A DNA stretch of 22,029 nucleotides from Chara braunii (lineage: Eukaryota > Streptophyta > Charophyceae > Charales > Characeae). Below, piece by piece: positions 1-8,039 of the stretch. How positions within the stretch are numbered: position 1 is the first letter of the stretch; the number at the start of each line of letters is the position of its first letter. The DNA is taken from assembly GCA_003427395.1 (NCBI GenBank), contig BFEA01000266.1, forward strand, positions 1,411,462 to 1,433,490, written 5' to 3'. The notes under the pieces were generated by a model that saw only the letters and a program-made list of their open reading frames with translations, was not told where the DNA came from and did not search any database. The translations under genes and the position numbers were made by a program.

Positions 1-140
1 TTTTTTTTTTTTTTTTGAAAGCAATCTTGTCCCCCTCCAGTGTTAGTGGTGCTGATAAGAGAAGACACCACTAGCACCTGGGGAGAGGCTCCATCTATTG
101 GTGGGGAGCAACACCTGCTGGAAAACGGGTCCAGCGTCCC
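1..140 (-). mobile_element. Family S structured retroposon, 3' end with poly(A) tail
   Basis: Read on the minus strand, this is a 19-nt hairpin (117-135, GCTGGACCCGTTTTCCAGC), then a second stem (87-109, GCTCCCC...GGAGCC around an AATAGAT loop), then about 70 bp including GGTGCTAGTGGTGTC, then a poly(A) tail seen here as the T run at 1-16. The same order occurs on the plus strand at 6661-6807 and 15142-15272, so the boundary at the A tract is a real 3' end. No reading frame is conserved; it looks like a non-coding retroposon. The window edge may cut the tail. Confidence 0.7.
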
Positions 141-252
141 ATGTACCAATTGAATTTAGAGAGTATTATCGATAAGAAGATTGAGGCCGGGGTCCTCACA
201 GTCTACCCGGAGTGACCAAACCGAACATGCTGAGAACCGGTCTCAGCGTCCC
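141..252 (-). mobile_element. Family S, alternative hairpin module
   Basis: The minus strand carries hairpin GCTGAGACCGGTTCTCAGC (229-247; stem GCTGAGA/TCTCAGC), followed by GGTCACTCCGGGTAGACTGTG and a CCGGG/CCCGG stem, then AATCTTCTTAT. A near-identical module lies on the plus strand at 14675-14752, and a more diverged one at 18110-18200. It sits directly upstream (minus sense) of the 117-135 hairpin, so two S units are chained head to tail. Confidence 0.6.
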
Positions 253-256
253 TCAT

Positions 257-355
257 ATGATGATGATGATGATGATGATGAACATTTGTTGATTCATTTG
301 AGATAATAATACCAATGATGATGACGATAATGATGATGGTGATGATGATGATTAG
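257..355. repeat. (GAT/ATG)n microsatellite, interrupted
   Basis: Pure trinucleotide runs (about 257-280) continue as interrupted GAT/ATG units to about 353. The microsatellite sits between an S hairpin (229-247) and repeat R copy 1. The same order recurs at 9140-9240. Confidence 0.8.
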
Positions 356-364
356 TATGTAAAA

Positions 365-1010
365 AATATAGAAGACTATGCTATATCAGCAATTCTGGCC
401 TCCGAATCCAGGAACAACTCCTAGCCCTCCCTGTACCACGACATTACATTTTTTTTTCTTTTTTTTTTCTTTTTTTTTTTTTCTTTTTTTTTCCACTCAC
501 GAGACTCCCATCCCACCATTCCTCTTGATATATATCTCCTGGCGCACCCCCACTCCATTTCTATCTTACCTCATGCGAGGAACATTACTCTCTACTGGAG
601 CAACCTGACCTTAGAGACAATGCCATCCTAACCAACGTCAAACATAGCTGACCTGTTCTCGCCACCTAGACTATCCCTGGACCCATAGGTTGTCTAGGCA
701 GACCCCCCCAGTTCGCCACTGGATTGCCTTCCTCCCACATGAAATCCCCAGATCTCTCTACAAGGCCTCACACTCCTGCCATTTACAGGTTACAGGGCAA
801 TGCCCCAGCTCCGGACAGCGTCGTTCTGGCATCGGCATACCAGGGGCACAGAACAAAGCAACTCTGCAGATATCAGTAGATTCATATACAGGCAAATTCT
901 GTGCATGCCCAATTTCGCCTGCCCGGTTCCTGGGTACAAGCATAATTTTGTGCTCCCCAACAAAGGGCCTGTGGGACTGGGTACGCGTATAAGTTGGCAC
1001 ACAGGAAAAG
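365..1010 (+). repeat. Repeat R, copy 1 (interrupted by a pyrimidine tract)
   Basis: This is homologous by eye to 9240-9690 and 9690-10140. Shared blocks include TTCGCCACTGGATTGCCTTC (713-732), AATCCCCAGA, CAGGTTACAGGGCAA and CGTTCTGGCATCGGCA. A T/C tract (448-493) and unrelated sequence to about 595 separate the head of the repeat from its body. The 60-100-codon frames here are not conserved between the three copies, so I treat R as non-coding repeat DNA of unknown class. The stretch 1010-1200 shows nothing recognisable. Confidence 0.6.
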
Positions 1011-1202
1011 TAGGGTATTAGCTTAAGTTGGACAGGGTCTGGGTATAGATGCAAGTCAGGCGCTCATCTGGGTATAGCGGGTATTCCCATCTTTAAGTGG
1101 GGTACATATGCAATTTTCCCTTCTTTTTTTCTTTTGACATTTGCTGAGGTGTATCAATGAGGTTGGTATATGCATCCCCTAGTACCAACCCCCCGGCAAG
1201 AT

Positions 1203-1258
1203 GGCTCCTTTCTATTGCTGGGGAGCTTCACCTGCTGGAAACCAGGTCGAGCATCCCA
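1203..1258 (-). repeat. Family S two-stem module, degenerate
   Basis: The minus strand shows hairpin GCTCGACCTGGTTTCCAGC (1234-1252) and second stem GCTCCCC...GGAGCC (1203-1226) at the same spacing as in the better copies. No poly(A) follows, so this copy is truncated or decayed. Confidence 0.55.
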
Positions 1259-1379
1259 TTGTCGTATTCAGAATTGAAAGAGTAAGCACCAGTTTGTGTG
1301 GATATCCTGTCATAACTATTTTGTCCTCCCGATCGTGGTTTGGAGCCTCTGTAGAAGGATCTGCTGCTGCCTCTTTAGT

Positions 1380-1872
1380 CTATTTCTTGGCCGCGATGGT
1401 GGAAGTATCATCTTTGGCGCAACCCCCCTCGGCCTCGTTACCGCCTGGCCCTTTCCATGCCTCTGTAGCTTGATTATTGCATTTGATTCCGGAAGAATGT
1501 ATCTGGAAATTCCGATGGTGGTGGCAGTGTCCATGCGTGAAAAAAACAGGACGTAGTCTCTCTTGATCGGTTGCTGGTCTGATTACTCTTCTCCTTTCCT
1601 CTCTACCTCTGCAATCTACCCTCCCTTTTCCTCGCACCGCCAGTCCTTTGCAAATTTCTGGATTTCTTTCCAAAATATCTGCATGTTCTCGGTGCAGATA
1701 CAGTTCTTCCTTCGCTGTGGCCCATCCAGCCTGTAGTTCAGTTTGTATCTGTTGTCTGATTATCTCTGTCATTTCCTCCCCGTCCATCCTCACTCTTTCC
1801 ATTTGGCGTGTGCATCTTCTTGTACACAGTGCCCATAATAGTGCCTTTCTCCCCACACTAAACTTTTTTTCT
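1380..1872 (-). pseudogene. LINE A1, C-terminal fragment of ORF2-like protein
   Basis: A minus-strand frame of about 158 codons ends near 1380. Its N-terminal part (GRKALLWALCTRRCTRQMER, then MDGEE and IRQQIQTEL) matches the segment just after the zinc knuckle in the LINE remnants A3 (about 12693-12850) and A4 (about 14075-14250). In those copies this segment is the C-terminus of a non-LTR retrotransposon reverse-transcriptase protein. The reverse-transcriptase core is absent. The zinc-knuckle part that should precede it lies at 2565-3252 on the same strand, separated by a foldback element and an S element, so this is probably one LINE broken by later insertions. There is no promoter and no start worth naming. 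Family membership is well supported; the single-copy-broken model is inference. Confidence 0.6.
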
Positions 1873-1900
1873 TTTTTTTTTGAAATAACTACGCCCAGGT

Positions 1901-2380
1901 GCGGTGAGGAGTTCTGAATTCACAGGAATAACAGTACACTGCAAGTTCGAGCCAAGAACAGTTCGAACCTGCAAAACAAAGCAGGTACCTTCGCAGTTCT
2001 ACCCGGTTGGAAGCTTGTAATTCGCAAAATCAGGCGGCCACTTGCTGTTGCCCTTCTTTTTTTTCTTTTTTCTTTTTTGCACACCCGTGGCTGGGCCATG
2101 TCGGAGATGCTTTTCTTTTTTTTTTCCCCACGCCCACAGCCGTGATGTCTAGGCCACGCCCGTGGCTGGGCCACGGCCAAGATGTCTAGGCTACGCCCAT
2201 GGGAAAATGACCAGTACCGGTACCGGTACCTCCCATTTTTGCGAATTGTTAAACTGGCAGGCCGTTGAAGGCATCATTTACTGTTTTTTAACTTTTTTTC
2301 GCAGTTTCGAACTGCTCTCGGCCCGAACTTGCAGTGTACTCAGTGTACTGTTATTTCTGCGAACTGGAACTCTGCACCGG
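1901..2380. mobile_element. Foldback / long-inverted-repeat element
   Basis: The left arm 1901-1972 and right arm about 2301-2380 are imperfect inverted repeats. The block AATAACAGTACACTG (left) pairs with CAGTGTACTGTTATT (right), and CAAGTTCGAGCC pairs with GGCCCGAACTTG. Arm similarity may extend inward to AATTCGCAAAA (2019-2029) against TTTTGCGAATT (2237-2247). The right arm has a 9-bp tandem duplication CAGTGTACT (2332-2349). The centre carries two GATGTCTAGGC.ACGCCC.TGG units and the perfect palindrome GTACCGGTACCGGTAC (2214-2229). No transposase is encoded. I could not define a target-site duplication, so MITE or foldback status is inferred from structure. Confidence 0.6.
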
Positions 2381-2430
2381 TCACAGGCGCAGTTGTCTCT
2401 TTTCTTCTTGAGCCCTATTCGTGCCGATTT

Positions 2431-2525
2431 TCACGTGCTGGTAACCGGGCCGAGCGTCCCTTATGACCATTGAACAATTGGAAAAATCAAATAGTTACCA
2501 GGGTCATTACCGGGCTTCGGCTCAG
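2431..2525 (-). repeat. Family S hairpin with CTGAGCC module
   Basis: The minus strand has CTGAGCCGAAGCCCGGTAATG leading to hairpin GCTCGGCCCGGTTACCAGC (2437-2455). The same arrangement is at 7162-7250, where the module reads CTGAGCCAAAGCCGGGTAAT. It lies between the two parts of LINE A1. Confidence 0.55.
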
Positions 2526-2564
2526 AAATTGTGAGGAATTCTGAGGAATTTGAACAAACATATT

Positions 2565-3252
2565 TATTGCGAAGTTGTTGTCTTTTGGGGGGGCAGCTGC
2601 CCCACAGATGGGGACCCGCCAATCCTAGGGCCAGTCTGTGTTGTCCCGAGTTATCTCCTAATTCTGTCCCACCATCTCCATGCGAGCACCGCCCCTGGAC
2701 ACTGCAGGAAAATGTGTTTTATTGTTTCTCTGATTCTGCATGAGGGGAATCCTTTGTGACAGTACTTAGCACTGTGGAATCGCAAATCTTTTCTGTCCCA
2801 AAGGTGAATGATCTATCAGCCAGTCATTAGTGGCCGCCGGCCAGACGTCTGTGCTCAATTTGTCATTGTAGGGATGCCATCTTGGCGGGCTGAGTTTTTT
2901 TGTGGTCCCATGAACCACCTGATAGGATGAAGGGACTTGCAGCTTCCATTTAGCTGGCGCATCCATCGATCCATAATCTTCCTTTTGAGGTCTAGCTTGG
3001 GTCGCAATAGTCTGTATGTACTGTGTAGCCGCGACTTCTACATTTACTGGCGTTTTTGTTCTATTCTGATCCTTGTGGCTCCGACTTCTTCACTGCAAGG
3101 TGGCTGTATCGAAGTCCAGCTGGTTCGAGAGCCAGCCATTCCTCCTTACAGCTCAAGATCCATAGTCAGTAAAGCTGCTTATCGACCCAGTCCAGCCCTG
3201 AGTCCCTTCGAGGAAAATCCTCAAAGTAAATCTGTGGAGCATAACCCTTAAT
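2565..3252 (-). pseudogene. LINE A1, linker and zinc-knuckle fragment (frameshifted)
   Basis: The minus strand encodes, in shifting frames, YRLLRPKLDLKRKIMDRW (near 3020-2960), then TNDWLIDHSPLGQKRFAIPQ (near 2825-2768), then ETIKHIFLQCPG and RWWDRI (near 2725-2660). These match in order the region around the CCHC knuckle of LINE remnants A3 and A4. The order of motifs and the ET..H....C pattern identify the zinc-binding domain that follows reverse transcriptase in many LINEs. At least two frameshifts and stops make it a pseudogene. It is nearly identical to 15541-16207, so both copies descend from the same decayed or recently duplicated sequence. Confidence 0.7.
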
Positions 3253-3294
3253 CTTCAACTAGCTAAGCGCCCACAGTGTGGGTGGTGCGGGCAA

Positions 3295-3600
3295 TGCCTG
3301 CAAAAAAAAAAAAGTGCGCATGAAGTGCTGCACCACTCACAAACCATATGCACCCCGCCCCCCCACTTCGGACTTGGATCCACATCATGCTGCACCACAC
3401 ACAAATCCCAAACTGGGGCTGCTAAGAAGTGGGCATGAATTTTTTTTTTTTCTAACGAATAGTCGATAATATTATTATTATTTTTTTAAACAGGGTAGGC
3501 GGCACACTTCTTGTTGCACTTGGATCCATATCTTGCTTCACCACACACCAAACCCGCACCGGGCCGCTTAGAACTGCGCATGAATATTTTTATTTTTATT
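3295..3600 (+). repeat. Diverged tandem duplication with CTTGGATCCA block
   Basis: Two units, about 3356-3445 and 3498-3585, share (C)ACTTGGATCCA.ATC.TGC, CACCACACAC.AA.CC, GGGC.GCT.AGAA and G.GCATGAA followed by T-rich sequence. Short A runs (3301-3312) and T runs (3439-3450, 3480-3487) separate them. No coding potential is seen. The second unit runs into the T-rich tract flanking the U6 pseudogene. Confidence 0.5.
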
Positions 3601-3647
3601 TTTTTTTAATTTTTTTAATTTTTTTTTTTAATTTTTTTTTTTTTTTT

Positions 3648-3715
3648 CATCCTTGAGCAGGGGCCATGCTAATCTTCTCTCTATCGTTCCAATTTTAACG
3701 GATGTCCCGAAGGAC
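3648..3715 (-). pseudogene. U6 spliceosomal snRNA pseudogene, 3'-truncated, joined to an A-rich tract
   Basis: The minus strand reads through the first two thirds of U6 snRNA: 5' stem-loop GTCC-TTCG-GGAC, then TAAAATTGGAACGATA, the AGAGAAGATTAGCATGG block and GGCCCCTGCTCAAGGATG. U6 is the catalytic RNA of the spliceosome. Two features mark a pseudogene. The invariant ACAGAGA box reads AGAGAGA. The RNA stops after AAGGATG and passes straight into an A-rich tract (3586-3647, T-rich on plus), so the 3' telestem and Sm-like-binding U tail are missing. The tract suggests retroposition or a template-switch chimera. The 5' stem type is the plant/algal/fungal form rather than the metazoan one. Confidence 0.88.
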
Positions 3716-3792
3716 AATTTTTGAATGTTTTCATTTTAATGTATACTCAGGATTATATGTATTTTTCTTTTTAATTCAACTAGCGGCCTAGT

Positions 3793-3960
3793 GCGGGTTT
3801 GGACACACAGGCACATTCTGACCTGCCAGCTGCCTGACGTCGGATACACTTCATAAAGAAGCAGTCCCCCAAAACACACACCGACCCAGTCGACCTGAGT
3901 GGTTAGGGGAGTTGCGTATCTCAAATGTGTGCATGGGTTCAAACCCCGACACCAACCATT
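3793..3960 (+). mobile_element. tRNA-derived SINE, family T copy 1
   Basis: A pol III A box (TGAGTGGTTAG, 3895-3905) and B box (GGTTCAAACCC, 3936-3946) sit at tRNA-like spacing, with a T-arm-like GGGTTCAAACCC. About 100 bp upstream (GGCACATTCTGACCTGCCAG, CTGACGTCGGATACACTTCA, AGCAGTCCCC) is shared with 6914-7090. The A box resembles the TGGCCGAGTGGTTAAG of Ser/Leu tRNAs. The copy ends at ACCAACC and passes into a GT minisatellite. Having sequence upstream of the tRNA-like part is unusual for a SINE, so a composite element is possible. Confidence 0.65.
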
Positions 3961-3963
3961 AGC

Positions 3964-4229
3964 AGCGAACTTCATAATCTTAATATGTGTGTGTGTGTGT
4001 GCGTGTGAGTGGCAGCGAACTTCATAATCTGAATATGTGTGTGTGTATGTGTGTACATGTGGAACTTCATAATCTTAATGTGTGTGTGTGTGTGTGTGTG
4101 TGAAACTTCATAATCTTAATATGTTTGTGTGTGTGTATGTGTGTGAAACTTCATAATCTTAATATGTTTGTGTGTGCATGTGTGTGTGCGTGTGGGTGTG
4201 AGTGGCTGCGTGTGTGTCTGTGTGTGCAT
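3964..4229 (+). repeat. GT-rich minisatellite with AACTTCATAATCTTAAT unit
   Basis: Five units each begin (GC)GAACTTCATAATCTTAAT or a one-base variant and continue with a variable (TG)n run (starts near 3965, 4016, 4063, 4105 and 4145). The unit is therefore a fixed 17-20 bp head plus an elastic microsatellite. It grades into imperfect GT repeats to 4229. Confidence 0.85.
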
Positions 4230-5290
4230 GTGTCACTGTGACAAGGTGTGTTGCGTGGGTGCTCTGCCTGTTACGGCTGCCTCTGCCACCCCGATGCTTT
4301 TTGCTCTAAACGGTAGCGACCAACGAAAAGAAAAAAGAGAAACATGGCAGCGCAGAGCAGGAAAGCAACAGGCGCGCGAGAAAGCAGGGAGCGAAAAAAA
4401 AGCGGGAACGACGACACGCTACAGCACCAAAAGAAGAGGGGGACAACGACACACTAAAACGGCCAAAAAAAAAAAAAGAAGGAACGAAGGCCGGCCCGAT
4501 ATGCAGCGCCAAAAAAAAAGGGGGACAACGACCGCTACACAAAGCGGGCACACAAAACGACGTGGTTGCATGTGCGTGTGAGTGTCACTGCGACTGGGTG
4601 CGTTGCGTGGGTGCTCTGCCTGCTGCGGCTGCCTCCGCCGCCCCGATGTTTTTTGCCCTGAATGGTTGCGACCGACGAAGAAAGAAAAGACAAAAGAGGG
4701 AGCGCGGAGCGGGAAAGCGACAGGCACGCGACGAAGAAAAAAAAAAAGAAAAAAAAAAGGGGAGCGAAAAAAGGCGTGTGAGTGTCATTGTGACTGGTGC
4801 GTTCCATGGATGCTTTGCCTGCTGCGGCTGCCTCTGCCGCCCCGATGCTCTTTGCCCTAAACGGTAGCGATCGACGAAAAAAGAAAAGAGAAAAGTGGGA
4901 GCGGGGAGGGGAAAGCGACAGGCACGTGACGAAAAAGAAAAAAGAAGGGAAAGCAGGGAGCGAAAAAAAAAAAGGAAACGACGACACGCTACAGCGGCCA
5001 AAACAACAAAACAAAGGGAATGACGGGTGGCCCGATATGCATCGCCAAAAAAAAAAGGGGAAAAACGGTCGCTACACAAAGCGGGCATACAAAAGGACGG
5101 TCGGCCCGATATGTACCGCTCGAAAAAGAGAAACAAAAAAACGGGCACACAAAACGACGGCCGACCCGATATGCGGCGCCCAAAAAAGAGAAAAAAAAAA
5201 AAAAAAAAAAAAAAAAAAACGGAGAAACAAACAGAAAGGAAGAAAAAAGAGGCACAAAACGACGGCCGACCCGACATTCGCATATCGGAG
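4230..5290. repeat. Complex purine-rich satellite, nested tandem units
   Basis: Three long units start near 4230, 4582 and 4782 with GTGTCA(C/T)TG.GAC followed by GC-rich CTGC.GGCTGCCTC.GCC.CCCCGATG and a purine-rich tail of AAAGAAAAGAG type. Nested inside are shorter units carrying CCCGATATGC (4498, 5032, 5105, 5165, and degenerate near 5270), each followed by an A run and usually AAGCGGGCACACAAAACGACG. Long frames on both strands arise from this repetition and from homopurine sequence. Poly(A) of about 35 bp lies at 5184-5219. No gene is supported. Confidence 0.8.
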
Positions 5291-5640
5291 GGCTCTCCTT
5301 CGAGATGTACATCCGCATCGACACCCGCCGTCTGCCCCGCCCCGGAAGCGCGCTATGAGGCTCAGAAGGGTGGGAGCGTGAGGCCTGGAAAAGCTCAGCA
5401 GGGAGTAAGACGACGTTGGGAAGTCTTTAAAGGGTTTGTTAGGGAACCTGAGGGTTGTGACATTCGTAGGACCATTGTGGCAGGTTATTGCATGAGTAGT
5501 TCCCTAATAGGTCATTAGATACTCATGATCTTCCCCATGTTTCTGAATCACATCGTGTTCACAGATTGTTCTCAGTCGAAGCCGGTAATGGCTCCGGTAT
5601 CTCAAATGATCTCAAACGATCTCAAATGTTGTCAATGATC
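5291..5640. other. Unassigned spacer
   Basis: It begins with a GC-rich block (GCATCGACACCCGCCGTCTG near 5314) that resembles GCATCGACGCCCGCCGCCGC near 7834. Then comes unique sequence with short ATCTCAAATGATCTCAAACG repeats (5599-5635). No RNA gene or coding frame is seen. Confidence 0.4.
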
Positions 5641-5713
5641 TGTACAATTCGATATGGGACGCTAGGCCCGGTTCTCAGCACGTGCTGCTGCCCACGAATA
5701 GATTGGAGCACTT

Positions 5714-5747
<34 letters not shown>
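5641..5747 (+). mobile_element. Family S 3' end with poly(A)
   Basis: Hairpin GCTAGGCCCGGTTCTCAGC (5661-5679) is followed at the usual 7-nt spacing by the second stem GCTGCCCACGAATAGATTGGAGC (5687-5709), then ACTTGTTT and a pure A run (5718-5747). The A run directly after the second stem defines the 3' end of the short subfamily, also seen inverted at 7092-7180 and 17720-17805. Confidence 0.75.
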
Positions 5748-5749
<2 letters not shown>

Positions 5750-6087
5750 TAAAGTGCCAAGAATAGGAAATGAGACCATTTGGCGCAACATTTATTTTGC
5801 AGTCTTAACATTTTTCGTGGAAAGATTAAGACAAAACCTGCAGACCCTTAAATTTTCAGCGGATTTGAGTCTTTCTTCTCACCGCTAAAAATTGTGGAAG
5901 TTGGGGTACTTTCTCCGTTGGCCGACACATGGTTGGGCGATAAAAAACAAAAACACAACGCATCGGCGTGGCGTTTATTTCAAGTTGTTTTTTTTTTTCT
6001 AATATTTTTTCTAGAAAAAACGGAATCTAATTTACAAAATTTCAAAATTTTATTTTGTTTTGTCCCCCCATTTTTTTCTCTTCCCCT

Positions 6088-6118
<31 letters not shown>

Positions 6119-6150
6119 CTTTTCCTGCTGACTGAACAAAGAAGTTTATT
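5748..6150. other. Unassigned AT-rich spacer with C/T tract
   Basis: No homology to the other repeats was recognised. It contains a poly-C/poly-T tract (about 6068-6122). Frames through it are driven by phenylalanine/lysine homopolymer codons and are not credible genes. Confidence 0.4.
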
Positions 6151-6154
6151 CTGC

Positions 6155-6807
6155 TGCACAGTTAACCCCCCAGCTACTGGGGCAGTCAATGCTGGCAGCA
6201 AGGATTTCGGATCTAACTTCCTATTCTTAATAATCATTAGAGGAGTAAGCTGAAACAGATGGACAGGAGAAACTACAGTTATCCCAGGCAAGGCTGGATA
6301 CAAATGCGACGGGTTAGAGCTGCAACGACAGACTAGATTGTAGGAAGAAAGGGCTAGCAGGGGAACAGAAAGGTGTCACTGGTGCCACCTTGTGGCCCTG
6401 ACTGGGCCCCAACTATAGCTCTAGAAGGTTAGGACATCTCAAAAAGGGATGTTGAACCCGGTTCCCAGCAACTCTGCTCAAGTGCTTACAAAAAAGACCG
6501 GGGTTAGACGAGGGAGGACGGAGTCAGTACGCAGCAGTGGTAATCTGACGCCGCAATCAGGGTGAAGAGGCTCTCCCCCTGCTCAGTCAATCCCCAGGTC
6601 TCCAGGGCAATCAATGCTGGCAGGTTTTTCCTACGGTTTTTCTGATGTGTATTCTCAAAAGGGACGCTGGACCCGTTTTCCAGCAGGTGATGCTCCCCAA
6701 TCAATAGATGGAGCCTATCCCCATGTGCTAGCGGTGTCGGCTCTTATCAGCATCGCTAGCACTGGAGGGATCGAATTTGGGGGGGGAAAAAAAAAAAAAA
6801 AAAAAAA
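6155..6807 (+). mobile_element. Family S, long composite copy with poly(A)
   Basis: In order it holds: box CAGTTAA-CCCC with hairpin CCCCAG-CTA-CTGGGG (6168-6182) and CAGTCAATGCTGGCAG; a 19-nt hairpin variant (6451-6469); a second CAGTCAA...CAATCAATGCTGGCAGG box (6584-6624); hairpin GCTGGACCCGTTTTCCAGC (6666-6684); second stem GCTCCCC...GGAGC (6692-6714); about 70 bp with GTGCTAGCGGTGTC; and poly(A) at 6787-6807. The copy at 14850-15272 has the same order from the box to the tail. It looks like several S units joined in one orientation and retroposed or amplified together. Confidence 0.7.
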
Positions 6808-6913
6808 TCTGAAAATTTGAGATCTTTTGATTAATTACTCTGAGCACGAAAAATCGCCAAACTTGGTGCTTCAAAATTGCAGGACTGAATCCGCCTGCCA
6901 CACTGTGCAACAT

Positions 6914-7090
6914 TAGGGTTCCGATACATAGGCACATCCTGACATGCCAGCAGCCTGACGTCGGATACACTTCAAAAGAAAGCAGTCCCCAAAAGCAGAC
7001 AAGGACCCAGTCCACTTGAGCGGTTATCTCATCAGGTAATTGGGTATTTCAAAATCTGTGCGTGGATTCGAACCCCGACCCAACCACAAC
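6914..7090 (+). mobile_element. tRNA-derived SINE, family T copy 2
   Basis: This is homologous to 3793-3960: GGCACATCCTGACATGCCAG, CTGACGTCGGATACACTTCA, GCAGTCCCC, A box TTGAGCGGTTA (7016-7026) and B box GGATTCGAACC (7063-7073). It has a short insertion near TCATCAGGTAATTGGG relative to copy 1. It ends at CCCAACC, as copy 1 ends at ACCAACC, then abuts the T run of an inverted S element. Confidence 0.65.
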
Positions 7091-7091
7091 C

Positions 7092-7258
7092 TTTTTTTTT
7101 TTTTTTTTTTTTTTTCCTTTTTTTTTTCAAGGCTTCAATCTATTCGTGGGGAGCAGCACATGCTGGGAACCGGGCCCAGCGTCCCATATAGAAATTTACA
7201 TAGAATTTGGAAGATTGAGATACCAGGGCCATTACCCGGCTTTGGCTCAGAAAATTAA
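7092..7258 (-). mobile_element. Family S, poly(A)-tailed copy with CTGAGCC module
   Basis: The minus strand reads CTGAGCCAAAGCCGGGTAAT, then hairpin GCTGGGCCCGGTTCCCAGC (7162-7180), second stem GCTCCCCACGAATAGATTGAAGCC (7131-7154), and the poly(A) tail (T run 7092-7128). The hairpin stem is G:C where 6666-6684 has A:T, a paired change. Confidence 0.75.
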
Positions 7259-7530
7259 AGCTACTTGGAAAATGACTAAGACAGACTTCAGGAATAAACA
7301 GGATTAAAAAAACGACACAGAAAACCCTCCCATCGATCCTCTCTACCTCATTCCGACAAGACTTACTGCAGCAGAGTCACCATCAGCTAGCCCCCTCACT
7401 AGTAGGACGCGTGATATCCCACCATCTCCTTCTCCCACTCACCTCGTTCTCTTTTTGAAATACCTAAGAACACTTACAACCACTGTGAGCAAGCTTCAAA
7501 TACTAATACTAACATATATTAGTGTGTATG
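7259..7530. other. Unassigned spacer
   Basis: Unique-looking sequence with no homology to the other repeats in the window, no RNA gene and no convincing coding frame. Confidence 0.4.
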
Positions 7531-7790
7531 TATGTGTGGATGCATCCGTGTGTGTGTGTGTGTGTGTCTGCGTGTGTGTGTGTGTGGGTGGGTGGGTGGG
7601 CAGATCCTCCCAACTTTTTTTTTTTTCGTTTCCCCGCCCACTCACCACCCGCGCGAAAACGCCCAAAACGAAAAAGAAGCCGTCGGAAATGCCAAAAACA
7701 AAGACGAAAATGAGATTGAAAAAAAAAAAAAAAAGGAAGAAAAAAGAAAACATAAAGAATTAAAAAAAAGGGGGCGGGCTATAAAACGAC
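7531..7790. repeat. GT microsatellite and A-rich low-complexity tract
   Basis: (GT)n runs at 7548-7590 are followed by GGGTGGGTGGGTGGG, a T run (7616-7626) and an A/G-rich stretch to about 7770. The order (GT run, purine-rich stretch, GCATCGAC.CCCGCCG) parallels 4200-5330 in short form. Frames here are low-complexity. Confidence 0.7.
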
Positions 7791-8039
7791 ACTTTCTTGC
7801 TATCCAACGTTGGACGCTTCCTGATCTTCCCTCGCATCGACGCCCGCCGCCGCTGGGCCCCGTGTGCGCACTCTCTCGTTTTCTGGCGCGCTGTGAACAA
7901 TTCGGTATGCGCGTCACTTTGCATGGCCCCCCTCCGTCGATTGCCTTCATCCGTCGGCCCTTATCAAAACTTCAGCCCCATTTTGGCGCGCGGCGGAACA
8001 CCGCCCTCCCCAAGCGGCCAATGCTGCTTAACAGTTATG
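7791..8039. other. Unassigned GC-richer spacer
   Basis: Continues from the GCATCGACGCCCGCCG block. No homologous copy elsewhere in the window and no supported gene. Confidence 0.35.

Noticed and set aside
758-1054. 98-codon minus-strand frame in repeat R copy 1
   Set aside because: The frame is not kept in copies 2 and 3 of R; their differences include indels not in multiples of three.
1901-2380. Target-site duplication around the foldback element
   Set aside because: Short matches such as CAGG on both sides are too brief and not at consistent positions to be claimed.
3964-4229. Regularly spaced AACTTCATAATCTTAAT units resembling a CRISPR array
   Set aside because: The spacers are GT microsatellite of variable length, not unique sequence, and the context is eukaryotic; it is a minisatellite.
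4585-5283. 232-codon minus-strand frame with repeated GRPSFC motifs, phenylalanine-rich
   Set aside because: The repetition is the DNA satellite read in one frame, and the hydrophobic runs are poly-T codons. Equally long frames exist on the opposite strand.
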